Assembly: GCA_018267285.1 (NCBI GenBank)
Contig: JAFDYU010000020.1
Location: 1-64,000 of the forward strand
Reading direction: 5' to 3'
DNA length: 64,000 nucleotides
Origin: Bacteroidota bacterium
Lineage (GTDB): Bacteria > Bacteroidota > Bacteroidia > Cytophagales > Cyclobacteriaceae
Shown: in pieces, positions 46,062 to 57,035 of the stretch
How positions within the stretch are numbered: the first letter of the stretch is position 1
Layout: each line of letters starts with the position of its first letter
Made by a program: the position numbers and the translations under genes
Notes under the pieces: generated by a model
What the model was told of the DNA's origin: nothing
What the model saw: only the letters and a program-made list of their open reading frames with translations
The model's database searches: none

Positions 46062-46612
46062 TCAATTCCGTATTTGTTCAACAATGCCTTGTACTCTGCC
46101 GAGTCGCGCCTGCGTAGTGATTCTGTTTCTACGAGATGCTGAATTTTCATAACCCCATCAATAATCTGTTCGGGGCGTGGCGGGCAACCGGGCACATACA
46201 CATCTACGGGGATGATCCGGTCAATTCCCTGGAGCACGCTGTACGTGTCGAAAATTCCACCGCTCGAGGCACAGGCTCCAACCGATAACACCCAGCGGGG
46301 TTCCGCCATTTGTTCGTACACTTGTTTCAGCACGGGGCCCATCTTTTTTGCGATGGTTCCCATTACCATTAACAGATCGGCTTGTCGTGGCGAAAAACTT
46401 AAGCGCTCCGAACCAAAACGTGCCAAGTCATAGTGTGCCCCCATGGTGGCCATGAATTCAATACCACAGCACGAAGTGGCAAATGGTAAAGGCCAAATAG
46501 AATTTTTTCGCGCAAGGCCAACCACTTTATCGAGGCGAGTGGCAAAGAAACCCGCTCCCTCGTAGCCTTCCGGCTTTTCACCAACAGAAATAGTATTCGC
46601 AAGCGTTTCCAT
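46058..46612 (-). CDS. nuoB: NADH-quinone oxidoreductase subunit B
   Basis: Holds cluster N2, the last before quinone, in 184 residues. The ligands lie in [12 protein letters not shown], then VGACASSGG and [25 protein letters not shown] is also conserved. The gene starts 3 bases after nuoA. Confidence 0.97.
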   Translation of the reverse strand: METLANTISVGEKPEGYEGAGFFATRLDKVVGLARKNSIWPLPFATSCCGIEFMATMGAHYDLARFGSERLSFSPRQADLLMVMGTIAKKMGPVLKQVYEQMAEPRWVLSVGACASSGGIFDTYSVLQGIDRIIPVDVYVPGCPPRPEQIIDGVMKIQHLVETESLRRRDSAEYKALLNKYGIE

Positions 46613-46615
46613 AAT

Positions 46616-46987
46616 TTATTCCTCCCACTTCAGGGCGCCTTTCTTCAATAAATAGAAAAAACCGATGAGCAAAAAACCAATGAACAAAATCATCTCTATA
46701 AATCCAGTTATACCGAGTTCTTTAAAATTTACCGCCCAAGGGTACATAAAGATCACCTCCACATCGAACAGTACAAACAGAATAGCAACCAAAAAATACT
46801 TTATATTAAAAGGAAGGCGGGCATTCCCTTTTGCTTCAATACCACACTCGAAGGCATCGAGCTTGATTTTTGTTTTTCGCTTAGGGCCAAGTGCGTGTGT
46901 GCCAAAGATGGTTACGGTTACAAACCCCAAGGCTACAATGAGCATAAGCCCGATGGGTATATATTGAGCTAAGTCCGAATTATTCAT
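46616..46987 (-). CDS. nuoA: NADH-quinone oxidoreductase subunit A
   Basis: First gene of the operon; a 123-residue three-span membrane subunit. The conserved Asp/Glu motif is in KLDAFECGIEAKGNARLPFN and the following helix FDVEVIFMYPWAV. The promoter should lie in 46988-47120, but I found no strong TTG/TAnnTTTG pair there. Confidence 0.96.
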   Translation of the reverse strand: MNNSDLAQYIPIGLMLIVALGFVTVTIFGTHALGPKRKTKIKLDAFECGIEAKGNARLPFNIKYFLVAILFVLFDVEVIFMYPWAVNFKELGITGFIEMILFIGFLLIGFFYLLKKGALKWEE

Positions 46988-47116
46988 ACGATCTGAAAAC
47001 CCCCAAATTTCTGTTTTTTTATCGATTAATAGATACGTTTGGCAATATAATTTCTAATAAATGTTTCGTGCTTGAGGAACTAATCTTGTCTTAATTTTTT
47101 CGTTCGCTGTTTTGTA

Positions 47117-47148
47117 AAAACAAAAGCCCTCGCTTTGGCAAGGGCTTG
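47117..47148 (-). terminator. Rho-independent terminator after the HU gene
   Basis: Minus-strand arms AAGCCCT and AGGGCTT enclose a 10-base loop (47124-47147) and are followed by TTTTGTTTTT. It lies about 20 bases after the HU stop codon. Confidence 0.75.
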
Positions 47149-47168
47149 ATGTTTCTTTCGGCAAGATA

Positions 47169-47438
47169 TTAAAGTTTGCCGGAAAGTTCTTTGCTCGCTT
47201 TGAAACGTGCTACTTTCTTTGCTTTGATTTTGATGGTAGCACCTGTCTTAGGGTTGCGGCCGTTGCGGGCTGCGCGTTTAGATACAGAAAATGTACCGAA
47301 GCCAACTAAGATAAGTTTGTTACCCGATTTCAAAGTCTTAGTAACACCTTCCATAAAAGAATCTAATGCGGATGCAGCTTGTGCTTTGGTGATCTCTGCA
47401 TCTTCTGCAATCTTACTAACGAGTTCTGCTTTGTTCAT
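47169..47438 (-). CDS. HU-type DNA-binding protein
   Basis: An 89-residue nucleoid protein that bends DNA as a dimer. Opening [20 protein letters not shown] and the arm region [20 protein letters not shown] with the conserved Arg-Asn-Pro are typical. Single-gene unit with its own promoter and terminator, both seen in the sequence. Confidence 0.97.
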   Translation of the reverse strand: MNKAELVSKIAEDAEITKAQAASALDSFMEGVTKTLKSGNKLILVGFGTFSVSKRAARNGRNPKTGATIKIKAKKVARFKASKELSGKL

Positions 47439-47728
47439 AGTTTTTGTTGAATTTGTGGTTTAAAAAACTGCCTGCAAATATAAAGGCTTTTTCAACCTCA
47501 CAAATTTTTTCAAACACAATCTTTGCTAATGTTTTCAAGGGTTTCCGAAGGTTTGATTTCGCGCCTTAGTAAGTTATCAACTTTATTAATAAATTGTAAC
47601 TCGCTTAAATACTGCTACTTGTTATTCATCAATTTACTATTCACATCAAAGGTTTTTTTGAATAAATAGCGATGACCGTTGTCGTTGTAAAAAGTAAATA
47701 TCATGCGAAGGCAAATTGGTCATGAGAT
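47439..47728. other. Divergent control region between HU and the kinase-like gene
   Basis: The HU-proximal part holds the HU promoter (47475-47504). The remainder (47505-47728) is AT-rich with no open frame, RNA structure or repeat that I can support; the promoter for the gene at 47729 was not found. Confidence 0.6.
47475..47504 (-). promoter_or_regulatory. Bacteroidota-type promoter of the HU gene
   Basis: On the minus strand TTTG (47504-47501), 18 bases, then TATATTTG (47482-47475) match TTG-N18-TAnnTTTG exactly. The -7 element is about 37 bases from the HU start codon. Confidence 0.65.
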
Positions 47729-48496
47729 ATGATGCAAATTGAACTGGAGAAAATACCCTTACTCCTAAGGGATGCATTGATCACTATATTATTTGGTTTG
47801 CTCTCGGGCATTCTAAGTAAAGTCGAATTTCAAATACCCGGAATTGTAAACAGTGATTTGCGGGAGATACCATTCTTGATCGCGTTGCTTTACATTCGCA
47901 ATCCTATTTTTATCTTTGCATTGGCTTTATCTGCATTCATTGGAGCACCCGCAGATATGCCGATATGGGCCGTGTACGTTACACATCTGGTGCCGTTATT
48001 CGTAGGATTTTTTTCTTACAAGTTGCTTGAAGGATCAGGTATTTCATCGGTTATGATGGGAATTGCTTGGATACCGATAACCGTTGTATATTATTTGGCT
48101 GCGCTCCTGCCGTTGGTCGTTATGTCTGTTTCACTTACCCCATCACTTACTCCACCGGGTAACCCAAAAGATTTCTGGGACGTGTACTTATCCGGGTTGC
48201 CAACCTTTCGTTATGAAATTATTACGTCATCCTTAGTCACCGGGCTGTATCTGGTACAAATGAGAGCACGCAAAAAATTGGAGGACACCAACAAAAACTT
48301 GCAGAAGTATGCGTTTATGAATTCTCACGAACTGCGGGCTCCCTTAGCGCGAATGCTTGGGCTTCTTCAACTGCTCAAACTTGAAAAAGACCCTGAGCAA
48401 ACAAAAATTCTTTTAAACCTTTTGCAGGAAACTTCCATCGAGCTGGACAAGGTAATCAGACAAATGAACCGGCTTCTTGAAAAAGAGATCTTTTAG
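47729..48496 (+). CDS. Membrane histidine-kinase-like protein without ATPase domain
   Basis: A 255-residue protein with five or six membrane spans (about residues 12-180, several lacking polar residues) followed by a short linker and a HisKA-type phosphoacceptor hairpin. The H box is YAFMNSHELRAPLARMLGLL with His200. The protein ends after the second helix of that hairpin, so the HATPase domain (N, G1, G2 boxes) is missing. Only 78 bases remain before the convergent alcohol dehydrogenase, so no broken continuation fits. It may be a phosphoacceptor or dimerisation partner for another kinase, or a degenerate sensor. No response regulator is nearby. Confidence 0.8.
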   Translation: MMQIELEKIPLLLRDALITILFGLLSGILSKVEFQIPGIVNSDLREIPFLIALLYIRNPIFIFALALSAFIGAPADMPIWAVYVTHLVPLFVGFFSYKLLEGSGISSVMMGIAWIPITVVYYLAALLPLVVMSVSLTPSLTPPGNPKDFWDVYLSGLPTFRYEIITSSLVTGLYLVQMRARKKLEDTNKNLQKYAFMNSHELRAPLARMLGLLQLLKLEKDPEQTKILLNLLQETSIELDKVIRQMNRLLEKEIF

Positions 48497-48574
48497 TCGT
48501 AATGCATTCTTTGATTTTGTGGCTCGGAAACAATTTCTGCACAATTTTAAATCTCTTCAAACAAACTTGAATAA

Positions 48575-49618
48575 TCAAAGCGTGGCCATGTCAATTACAA
48601 AACGATATTTCACATCTCCCTTGATCATTCGTTCATAAGCTGTGTTGATTTTTTTCATGGCGATGAGTTCCACATCGGAAACAATATTATTCGCGGCACA
48701 GTAGTCGAGCATTTCTTGTGTTTCCCGGATGCCGCCAATCATGGATCCTGCAATCGACTTTCGTTTGCCAATTAAACTACCCACATTCAATATCGGATCT
48801 TCCGGGGGAATTCCTACCATAACCATCGTTCCGTTCAACCGTAAGAGTGAAACATATGTATTTATATCATGTGGGGCGGATATCGTATTAATAATAAGGT
48901 CGAATTGATTTTTACTTTTCTTCACAGCCGACTCGTCACCTGTATTGATGAAATGGGCAGCCCCCAACCTTCTGGCATCTGCTTTTTTCGAGTTTGATGT
49001 GCTCAGCATGGTAACTTCTGCCCCGAAAGACGAAGCAAATTTTACAGCCATGTGGCCTAGCCCACCCAAACCTACTACACCGATTTTCATACCAGTGCCA
49101 GCCTTCCAATGGCGGAGTGGTGAATAGGTAGTTATACCTGCACACAATAAAGGTGCAACACCTTCTAATTTTAATTGGGGCGAGATACTCAAAACATAGT
49201 TTTCGTCTGTTACAATTTGGTTGGAATAGCCTCCGTAGGTTACGGTCTTCCTATCCATTTCGTAACCGCTGTAGGTGGGTACCCAGTGAACTTCGCAATA
49301 TTGTTCAAGACCTTGTTTGCAACTGGAGCAAGTACGGCACGAGTCCACCAGCACACCTACACCAGCCAGATCTCCGGCTTTAAATCTCTTTACCTCACTA
49401 CCTACTCGGCTCACTTTGCCCACGATTTCATGGCCCGGTACAATCGGGTAAATTGTGCCGCCCCACTCATCGCGCACCATGTGAAGGTCGGAGTGGCAGA
49501 CACCGCAAAACAAAATATCTATAACTACATCATGAGCCCCGGGCTCTCTTCTTTCGAATTTGAATGGTTCCAGCAATGCTTTGGCATTTTGCGCAGCGTA
49601 ACCTTTTACGTTTATCAT
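48575..49618 (-). CDS. Zinc-dependent alcohol dehydrogenase, YahK/CAD type
   Basis: A 347-residue medium-chain dehydrogenase that reduces aldehydes with NAD(P)H. Catalytic zinc ligands in FCGVCHSDLH and GHEIVG; structural zinc site CRTCSSCKQGLEQYC; nucleotide-binding GVVGLGGLGHMAVKFA. This pattern is that of cinnamyl-alcohol/YahK-like enzymes, usually NADPH-linked and broad in substrate. The open frame reaches 49705, but the Met at 49618 (MINVKGYAA) matches family starts. Confidence 0.92.
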   Translation of the reverse strand: MINVKGYAAQNAKALLEPFKFERREPGAHDVVIDILFCGVCHSDLHMVRDEWGGTIYPIVPGHEIVGKVSRVGSEVKRFKAGDLAGVGVLVDSCRTCSSCKQGLEQYCEVHWVPTYSGYEMDRKTVTYGGYSNQIVTDENYVLSISPQLKLEGVAPLLCAGITTYSPLRHWKAGTGMKIGVVGLGGLGHMAVKFASSFGAEVTMLSTSNSKKADARRLGAAHFINTGDESAVKKSKNQFDLIINTISAPHDINTYVSLLRLNGTMVMVGIPPEDPILNVGSLIGKRKSIAGSMIGGIRETQEMLDYCAANNIVSDVELIAMKKINTAYERMIKGDVKYRFVIDMATL

Positions 49619-49848
49619 TGGATTATGAAATTTAACATCGGCAATAAGGGCAATTTTCAGAAAACAACCACGTCCTCGACAATATCTGCCATTTTGTAAC
49701 GGCAAATATCCAATTCTGTCATTTTTTTACATCTTTGCTGCCCAATAAATGAAAAACTGTCTTTTTAATGAGCGATAATGCTGTGTGGCATTGAAATCGC
49801 TGTGTGGAGGCAGGTTAATAAAACGAAACCAAATTTATATCAATTACC

Positions 49849-50127
49849 ATGGCAAAGATTAATTTCAAACCCAACGAAGACCGAGTATTGGTGGAAGCCG
49901 CTGCTGCCGAAACCAAAACCGCCAGCGGGATCATCATCCCCGATACGGCAAAAGAAAAACCACAGCAAGGAAAAGTGATTGCTGTAGGCGAAGGCCTTAA
50001 AGACAAGCCCGTAACCGTAAAAGTGGGCGATAAAATCCTGTACGGAAAATATTCAGGTACCGAAATCTCGATAGATGGGAAGGAATACCTGATCATGCGC
50101 AATTCCGACATCTTCGGAACAATCTAA
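49849..50127 (+). CDS. groES: Co-chaperonin GroES
   Basis: Ten-kDa heptameric cap for GroEL, 92 residues. Typical [18 protein letters not shown] opening, the mobile loop [21 protein letters not shown] and closing [13 protein letters not shown]. Leader of about 110 bases or more; no CIRCE inverted repeat is present. Spacing to groEL is 34 bases. Confidence 0.98.
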   Translation: MAKINFKPNEDRVLVEAAAAETKTASGIIIPDTAKEKPQQGKVIAVGEGLKDKPVTVKVGDKILYGKYSGTEISIDGKEYLIMRNSDIFGTI

Positions 50128-50152
50128 TTCTTTTAAAAACAAAACTCTTTAA

Positions 50153-51790
<1,638 letters not shown>

Positions 51791-51849
51791 TTTAGAAATG
51801 AAGTAAGGCCAATAAAGCGGCCTGAAAACCACATAAATTAAATTAAGTA

Positions 51850-51881
51850 AAGGCTTTACGGAAACGTGAAGCCTTTTTTTT
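51850..51881 (+). terminator. Rho-independent terminator after groEL
   Basis: Eleven-base arms (51850-51860 and 51865-51875, one G-U) close a GAAA tetraloop and run into T8. This is a textbook intrinsic terminator. A TATTTTTG word right after it (51881-51888) may serve the next gene, though its upstream TTG is absent. Confidence 0.92.
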
Positions 51882-51912
51882 ATTTTTGTTTACACGCAGC
51901 AAACATTACGTC

Positions 51913-52293
51913 ATGGCACCCCACAATCAGTTCAAAGACTTTATCCTTTTTCTGTACGTACACATGGCCTTGTGCGATGGCTCGCTCCACGAAAGCGAAG
52001 AGACGGTTATACTCAACAAGATGGGTAAGATATTTCCCGATGTAAGCAATCTTAGCGCGAAGTTAAATGCAGCAGTTGCCGAGTATAAATCAACTGATCC
52101 GGCTTTAATAGATGCTTTTATAAAAGATTCCTTTAAGCATTTTGATCAGGTGAAGTTTGCCCAAAAGTATAAGATATACACCGACATGTATGAAGTAGTC
52201 AATGCCGATGGCCGCATCGATGGAACAGAACTCACCGCACTAAATAACCTCAAAGCCATTATCGATATGGATGCGGAAGTAAGGCACATGTAG
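51913..52293 (+). CDS. TerB-like helical protein
   Basis: A 126-residue protein resembling the TerB/DjlA-N fold: an internal repeat of MALCDGSLHESEE and VVNADGRIDGTEL, each the 'aDG.i...E' helix turn of the family. TerB-like proteins are linked to metal and envelope stress but have no firm biochemical role. ATG 51913 preferred to an upstream TTG. Separated from groEL by a terminator, so it has its own transcript. Confidence 0.78.
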   Translation: MAPHNQFKDFILFLYVHMALCDGSLHESEETVILNKMGKIFPDVSNLSAKLNAAVAEYKSTDPALIDAFIKDSFKHFDQVKFAQKYKIYTDMYEVVNADGRIDGTELTALNNLKAIIDMDAEVRHM

Positions 52294-52587
52294 CAGACTG
52301 TGCTACAAAAGTTCGGGTACAGATTTTTTTATCACATTCTATAACTCACTCGGTACACAGCCTCGTTACGTTTCTTATATACCTTGATCTTAAGCGATAA
52401 TTTTCACGGACGGCTTCACCTATTATCAAAAACAGCCCAACTGATTTAAGTTCGAAAAGTCAGTCTATCAGTCAGTTGTAAGATACTCATAATCAAGTCG
52501 GTTCACTCCCGGTTAAATTATAGTTAACTCTATTAAAACCTAATATTAATTATTAGTTTAGCACCCAAACATTATTCCGCAAACAAT

Positions 52588-55038
52588 ATGGTATTCGATT
52601 TAGACATGATTAAAAAACACTATGCTGCGCTTCCGGGCCGCATAGCTAAGGCCAGGAAAGTGGTGAACAAGCCGCTTACGCTTTCTGAAAAGATATTGTA
52701 CGCTCACCTTCATGCCGAACAGAAGCTTGAAAATTTTGCCCGCGGCAAATCGTACGTTGATTTTGCGCCCGATCGTGTTGCCATGCAGGATGCCACCGCA
52801 CAAATGGCTTTGCTACAATTTATGTCGGCAGGTCGTGCCAAAGTTGCGGTGCCTTCTACGGTACATTGCGATCACCTAATCGTTGCAAAAGTGGGTGCCA
52901 AAGATGACTTAATTGTGGCCAACAGTGAGAGCAAAGAAGTCTTTGATTTCCTTTCATCCGTTTCAAATAAATATGGTATCGGTTTTTGGAGACCAGGAGC
53001 CGGTATCATTCACCAGGTGGTATTAGAAAACTACGCTTTTCCCGGTGGTATGATGATTGGCACAGACTCGCACACGGTAAATGCCGGAGGTTTGGGCATG
53101 GTTGCCATTGGCGTGGGCGGTGCCGATGCCGTAGACGTGATGAGCAACATACCTTGGGAACTGAAATTTCCTAAGCTGATTGGGGTTAAACTAACCGGCA
53201 AATTAAACGGCTGGGCTTCCCCTAAAGATGTAATCCTTAAAGTTGCCGGCATCCTCACCGTTAAAGGTGGAACGGGTGCTATTGTAGAATATTTTGGCGA
53301 AGGTGCAACCTCAATGAGTTGTACTGGTAAGGGCACGATCTGTAACATGGGTGCTGAGATCGGTGCAACCACATCTACTTTTGGTTACGATAGCTCGATG
53401 GAGCGGTACCTCAACGCCACTGGCCGTGCAGAAGTGGCCAAGATGGCCAATAAAATAAAAGAACATCTTACAGCCGATCCGGAGGTATACCAAAATCCTA
53501 AAAACTATTTCGACCAAGTAATAGAAATCAACCTTTCGGAATTAGAACCACACTTAAACGGCCCATTCACACCCGACCTCGCAACTCCGATTTCAAAAAT
53601 GAGAGAAGAGGCCGCAAAAAATGGTTGGCCTATGAAGGTTGAAGTTGGGTTGATCGGTTCGTGCACCAACTCTTCGTACGAAGATATCTCCAGGGCTGCA
53701 AGTTTGGCCCGGCAGGTGGCCGCCAAGGGCTTGAAAACCAAGGCGATGTTCACGATCAATCCGGGTTCGGAACAGATTCGTTACACCATCGAACGCGATG
53801 GGTTTATCGATACTTTTAATAAGATTGGGGCAAAGGTATTCGCCAACGCCTGTGGACCTTGCATCGGTATGTGGGCTCGTGTGGGTGCAGAACGCAAAGA
53901 GAGAAATACCATCGTGCATTCATTCAACCGAAATTTTCAATCACGCAACGATGGAAACCCGAACACGTGTGCATTTGTAGGTTCGCCTGAACTGGTTACT
54001 GCTCTGGCCGTTGCGGGTGACTTAGGCTTCAACCCGATAACCGACACGCTTACAAACGAACAAGGACAACAGGTAAAACTTGAACCTCCGGTTGGAGACG
54101 AATTACCAAAAAAAGGATTTGAGGTTAAGGATGCGGGCTACTTCGCTCCGGCAAAAGACGGAAGCAAAGTGGAAGTAAAGGTTGACCCCAACTCCGACCG
54201 CCTGCAACTGCTCGAACCGTTTAAACCCTGGGAAGGAAAAGACTTGGCTCGCCTGAGGCTTCTGATCAAAGCAAAAGGAAAATGCACAACTGATCATATT
54301 TCCATGGCGGGTAAATGGCTGAAGTACCGAGGCCACCTCGATAACATTTCGAACAACCTTTTGATTGGTGCAACAAACTATTTCAACGAGGCGATCAACA
54401 GCGTGCGCAATGGATTAACCGGCCAGTACGATGAAGTGCCCAAAGTTCAGCGGGCTTACAAAGCAGCGGGCATCGGCTCTATTGTGGTGGGCGATGAAAA
54501 CTATGGGGAAGGCTCTTCGCGAGAACACGCAGCCATGGAACCTCGCCATCTGGGTGTACGTGCTATTTTGGTAAAGTCATTTGCGCGCATACACGAAACC
54601 AACCTGAAAAAACAGGGTATGTTGGCGTTGACGTTTGCCGACAAAACAGATTACGATAAAATCCGTGAAGACGATATCTTTGATATCACCGGATTGATGA
54701 CTTTTGCACCTGAGAAACAGTTGACCGTTGTAATCCATCACAGCGATGGCAAGATTGAAAAGATACAAGTCAACCATACGTACAATAAAAATCAGATCGA
54801 GTGGTTCAAGGCCGGTTCCGCATTAAATGCAATGGGTAAATCGAAGCCCAAGCCTTCAATCAGTAAGCCACAGGCAAAATCGAAACCCGTAAAAAAAACC
54901 GTAAAGAAAGCAGCAACGAAGAAAGTGGTAAAAAAGAAAGCGGTGAAAAAAACCGTAAAGAAAGCCGCTAAAAAAGTGGCAAAGAAAGCTTTGAAGAAAA
55001 CGGCAAAAAAGGCAGCTAAGAAAAAATCTAAGCGATAA
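52588..55038 (+). CDS. acn: Aconitate hydratase, mitochondrial type, with lysine-rich tail
   Basis: Citrate-isocitrate isomerase of the TCA cycle. Residues 1-749 match the mitochondrial-type aconitase: [13 protein letters not shown], the cluster Cys in [11 protein letters not shown] and [11 protein letters not shown], and the C-terminal swivel domain with [17 protein letters not shown]. Residues 750-816 are an added tail in which 31 of 67 residues are Lys, mostly in KK-A/V-T units (for example [12 protein letters not shown]), like histone-H1-like proteins. Ordinary members stop at about 750. The tail is in frame with no stop, and a terminator follows. Its purpose is unknown; DNA or RNA binding is possible. 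Confidence 0.96.
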   Translation: MVFDLDMIKKHYAALPGRIAKARKVVNKPLTLSEKILYAHLHAEQKLENFARGKSYVDFAPDRVAMQDATAQMALLQFMSAGRAKVAVPSTVHCDHLIVAKVGAKDDLIVANSESKEVFDFLSSVSNKYGIGFWRPGAGIIHQVVLENYAFPGGMMIGTDSHTVNAGGLGMVAIGVGGADAVDVMSNIPWELKFPKLIGVKLTGKLNGWASPKDVILKVAGILTVKGGTGAIVEYFGEGATSMSCTGKGTICNMGAEIGATTSTFGYDSSMERYLNATGRAEVAKMANKIKEHLTADPEVYQNPKNYFDQVIEINLSELEPHLNGPFTPDLATPISKMREEAAKNGWPMKVEVGLIGSCTNSSYEDISRAASLARQVAAKGLKTKAMFTINPGSEQIRYTIERDGFIDTFNKIGAKVFANACGPCIGMWARVGAERKERNTIVHSFNRNFQSRNDGNPNTCAFVGSPELVTALAVAGDLGFNPITDTLTNEQGQQVKLEPPVGDELPKKGFEVKDAGYFAPAKDGSKVEVKVDPNSDRLQLLEPFKPWEGKDLARLRLLIKAKGKCTTDHISMAGKWLKYRGHLDNISNNLLIGATNYFNEAINSVRNGLTGQYDEVPKVQRAYKAAGIGSIVVGDENYGEGSSREHAAMEPRHLGVRAILVKSFARIHETNLKKQGMLALTFADKTDYDKIREDDIFDITGLMTFAPEKQLTVVIHHSDGKIEKIQVNHTYNKNQIEWFKAGSALNAMGKSKPKPSISKPQAKSKPVKKTVKKAATKKVVKKKAVKKTVKKAAKKVAKKALKKTAKKAAKKKSKR

Positions 55039-55056
55039 GTTGGGCGAATTTTTACA

Positions 55057-55101
55057 GGCCACCTCAAAACTGAAAGTAACGTTTTGAGGTGGCCTTTTTT
55101 T
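55057..55101 (+). terminator. Rho-independent terminator after aconitase
   Basis: Fourteen-base perfect arms (55057-55070 and 55081-55094) with a 10-base loop, followed by T7. Its T-tract borders the stop codon of the convergent NUDIX gene. Confidence 0.92.
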
Positions 55102-55750
55102 AGCGATCTACTGTAGTGGTTTGTTGGATCACTACCCGAAGCTCATTTAATATCATGGCGGTAGCTCCCCACACTATTTCGTTTTCAATGAGAAAGTGAG
55201 GTGCAATCAATCGGTATGTTTTTGCTGCGGTAATTTCGCGCGACTGTATTGAATTTTCCTGAAGTAAGTCATCTAAATTTCCTCGTAGGATTTTAACGAC
55301 TTCCGAAGGTTGAGCAGTGAAATCAGGTTTTGTCGGTGTGTAGGCTACTACCGGAACAATTAAGAAGTTGCTCGGTATTACAAAAAAATCGCTCAGCCTG
55401 CCTATTACTTTTATTTCTTCTTGCCTCACTCCTATTTCCTCCTCTGCTTCGCGTAATGCAGTTTGAATATAGCCTTCGCCCGGCTCGGCTTTACCGCCCG
55501 GCAAACTCACCTGCCCTGCATGCACTCCATTGTAGTCGGGTCTTTTCGTTAACGGGAATTTAATATGTCCTTCTTCTTCGTAGAGGAGAATCATAACACT
55601 GCCCGGCCTCGGAGGCACGGTGTGCACAAATTTCGGTCTCAATTCTCCTATAGGAATAGCGCGGAGAGGTTCGTGTGCTGTATTTCCGGGCAGTGGAAAT
55701 TTCAATCGATTCGTTAACTGAGTTATCAGTGAGTCGAGTGTCATTTGCAA
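55100..55750 (-). CDS. NUDIX hydrolase, CoA pyrophosphatase type
   Basis: A 216-residue enzyme. The NUDIX box is GGKAEPGE, then TALREAEEEIGV, complete with its catalytic Glu residues. The upstream LTKRPDYNGVHAGQVSLPGG is the extra motif of the NudL/CoAse subfamily, which cleaves CoA and acyl-CoA to phosphopantetheine and 3',5'-ADP. Overlaps the end of the TPR lipoprotein gene by 10 bases. Confidence 0.9.
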   Translation of the reverse strand: MQMTLDSLITQLTNRLKFPLPGNTAHEPLRAIPIGELRPKFVHTVPPRPGSVMILLYEEEGHIKFPLTKRPDYNGVHAGQVSLPGGKAEPGEGYIQTALREAEEEIGVRQEEIKVIGRLSDFFVIPSNFLIVPVVAYTPTKPDFTAQPSEVVKILRGNLDDLLQENSIQSREITAAKTYRLIAPHFLIENEIVWGATAMILNELRVVIQQTTTVDR

Positions 55751-56796
55751 GTGGCCAATAATTCGTTCGTAACCAATTGATCGTTTCGTTCTTTCGATTT
55801 TTTAAAAGAGTCGCACGCTAAATCTTTTTTTCCATTTTTCTGGTAAGCTAATCCAAGGTAGAAATATACTTTGTCTACAAACGGGTCCATGTTAAGCGAT
55901 TGTTTGAGTAAACGCTCGGCCGGCTCGTATTCGTTCTTTTTCAAATAATAAATTCCTTTGTTCCGGTACGCCCAGGCGTTGTCGGGGTCTTTGCTGATGC
56001 TCGCATCGATATCGGCTTTGGCACTGGCCAGTGCATCTTGCATTAAAAAAATGTAGCCACGATTGTTAACGTAATACGACTGTTTGGGGTCAAGCCGAAT
56101 GGCTTCGTTAACCATGGTCATCGCTTTGGCATATTCGCCTAACTCAGTTTCAATCAGTGCCAATGTGTTGTAAATACTTGGTTCTGTTTTGTTTTGTTTG
56201 ATTAAATTCTCCAGTTCAGATTGAGCAACACTATAATTTTTTAAATAATACTGCACAATGGCATGGTTAATGGCCAGTTCAGTTCTTTGTTTTCTGTCAC
56301 CCTCAGGCGCTCGTTGTGTAGCTTTTTCGAATGAGGCCAACGCCTTATCAAATTCTCGTAATTTAGAATACGTTAATCCCAATGTATAATAGACAACCGA
56401 GGTATCGGGTTTAAGTTCAATTACTTTTTCCAAGTCTGCAATCGTTCGAAAATACTCTTTCAATGCATAACAGGTGTTAGCCCGGTTGAGTAGCGCATCG
56501 GAAAATTTGGGGCTGCACTCCAACGCTTTCTCATACTGTTGAAGGGCTTTTTCATAATTATCCATTTGAAAGTAAACAGTGCCCAGATTATTCCAGGCAT
56601 CGGCATAGCACGGTTCGAGGCGGATGGCTTCCCCATAATAATAGGTGGCTTGATTCCAGTTTTGCTCGCGCAATGCAATGTTACCTTTCAATAAAAATTT
56701 GTGCAATCGAGTTTCCTTCGAATCGCAAGACATTAAAATCAATAAAATAATAGCGAACCCGAACCTCCTTTGCATAAATGATGGTATTAATCGCAA
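55741..56796 (-). CDS. TPR-repeat lipoprotein
   Basis: A 351-residue protein with a signal peptide and lipobox ILMSC (Cys at about residue 24), then eight or so tandem TPR units from about residue 33 to 340 (for example WNNLGTVYFQMDNYEKAL and AYRNKGIYYLKKNEYEPA). It should sit in the periplasm on a membrane as a protein-protein scaffold. Partner unknown. Transcribed with the NUDIX gene, divergent from the his operon. Confidence 0.9.
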   Translation of the reverse strand: MRLIPSFMQRRFGFAIILLILMSCDSKETRLHKFLLKGNIALREQNWNQATYYYGEAIRLEPCYADAWNNLGTVYFQMDNYEKALQQYEKALECSPKFSDALLNRANTCYALKEYFRTIADLEKVIELKPDTSVVYYTLGLTYSKLREFDKALASFEKATQRAPEGDRKQRTELAINHAIVQYYLKNYSVAQSELENLIKQNKTEPSIYNTLALIETELGEYAKAMTMVNEAIRLDPKQSYYVNNRGYIFLMQDALASAKADIDASISKDPDNAWAYRNKGIYYLKKNEYEPAERLLKQSLNMDPFVDKVYFYLGLAYQKNGKKDLACDSFKKSKERNDQLVTNELLATCK

Positions 56797-56829
56797 AACT
56801 AATCGTTTAAGATTATTTGTTTACTAAGT

Positions 56830-56862
56830 TTTGGAATATTCAAGTCTCTCCTTGTACATTTG
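56830..56862 (+). promoter_or_regulatory. Bacteroidota-type promoter of the his operon
   Basis: TTTG at 56830-56833 and TACATTTG at 56855-56862 are 21 bases apart, fitting TTG-N19-21-TAnnTTTG. Transcription would start a few bases before the leader peptide ATG at 56876. Confidence 0.7.
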
Positions 56863-56875
56863 TGCCAACAAAAAA

Positions 56876-56947
56876 ATGAACCAGTTTCAAAACATACATC
56901 ACCACCATTTATTCCACACAAGTGGCAGGTGTTCTGTTTTGATTTAA
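56876..56947 (+). CDS. hisL: His operon leader peptide
   Basis: A 23-codon open frame whose product begins MNQFQNIHHHHLFHT and ends SGRCSVLI. Five of its codons are His: four in a row (codons 8-11) and one at codon 14. A promoter stands just before it, and an intrinsic terminator with a competing antiterminator follows, so ribosome stalling at His codons would decide readthrough into hisG. Found from the sequence; the length is far below usual gene-calling limits. Confidence 0.9.
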   Translation: MNQFQNIHHHHLFHTSGRCSVLI

Positions 56948-56981
56948 CGTAAATAGTATAGAATCAGAAAAAGGCTTGCCA
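56914..56981 (+). promoter_or_regulatory. Antiterminator pairing of the his attenuator
   Basis: TGGCAGG (56923-56929) can pair with CTTGCCA (56975-56981) over 7 positions with one G-U; the second arm is part of the terminator stem, so the folds exclude each other. CCAC (56914-56917) can pair with GTGG (56922-56925), competing with the antiterminator when the ribosome is not stalled. Confidence 0.65.
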
Positions 56982-56997
56982 AACGGCAGGCCTTTTT
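56968..56997 (+). terminator. Attenuator terminator upstream of hisG
   Basis: Arms 56968-56980 and 56985-56997 pair over 13 positions (one G-U) around an AAAC loop, with T5 at the 3' end. It lies between the leader peptide and hisG, so its formation would stop his transcription when charged His-tRNA is plentiful. Confidence 0.9.
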
Positions 56998-57035
56998 CAT
57001 TTCCGGCCTGTCTGGTAACTACAAAAAAAGACAGT

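Noticed and set aside
49740..49848. CIRCE heat-shock operator before groES
   Set aside because: No TTAGCACTC-N9-GAGTGCTAA inverted repeat; only a tandem gctgtgtgg word.
52294..52587. Riboswitch or small RNA before aconitase
   Set aside because: Only a 7-bp hairpin (52289-52307) at the end of the TerB-like gene is visible, without a T-tract; the rest is AT-rich with no conserved structure that I can support.
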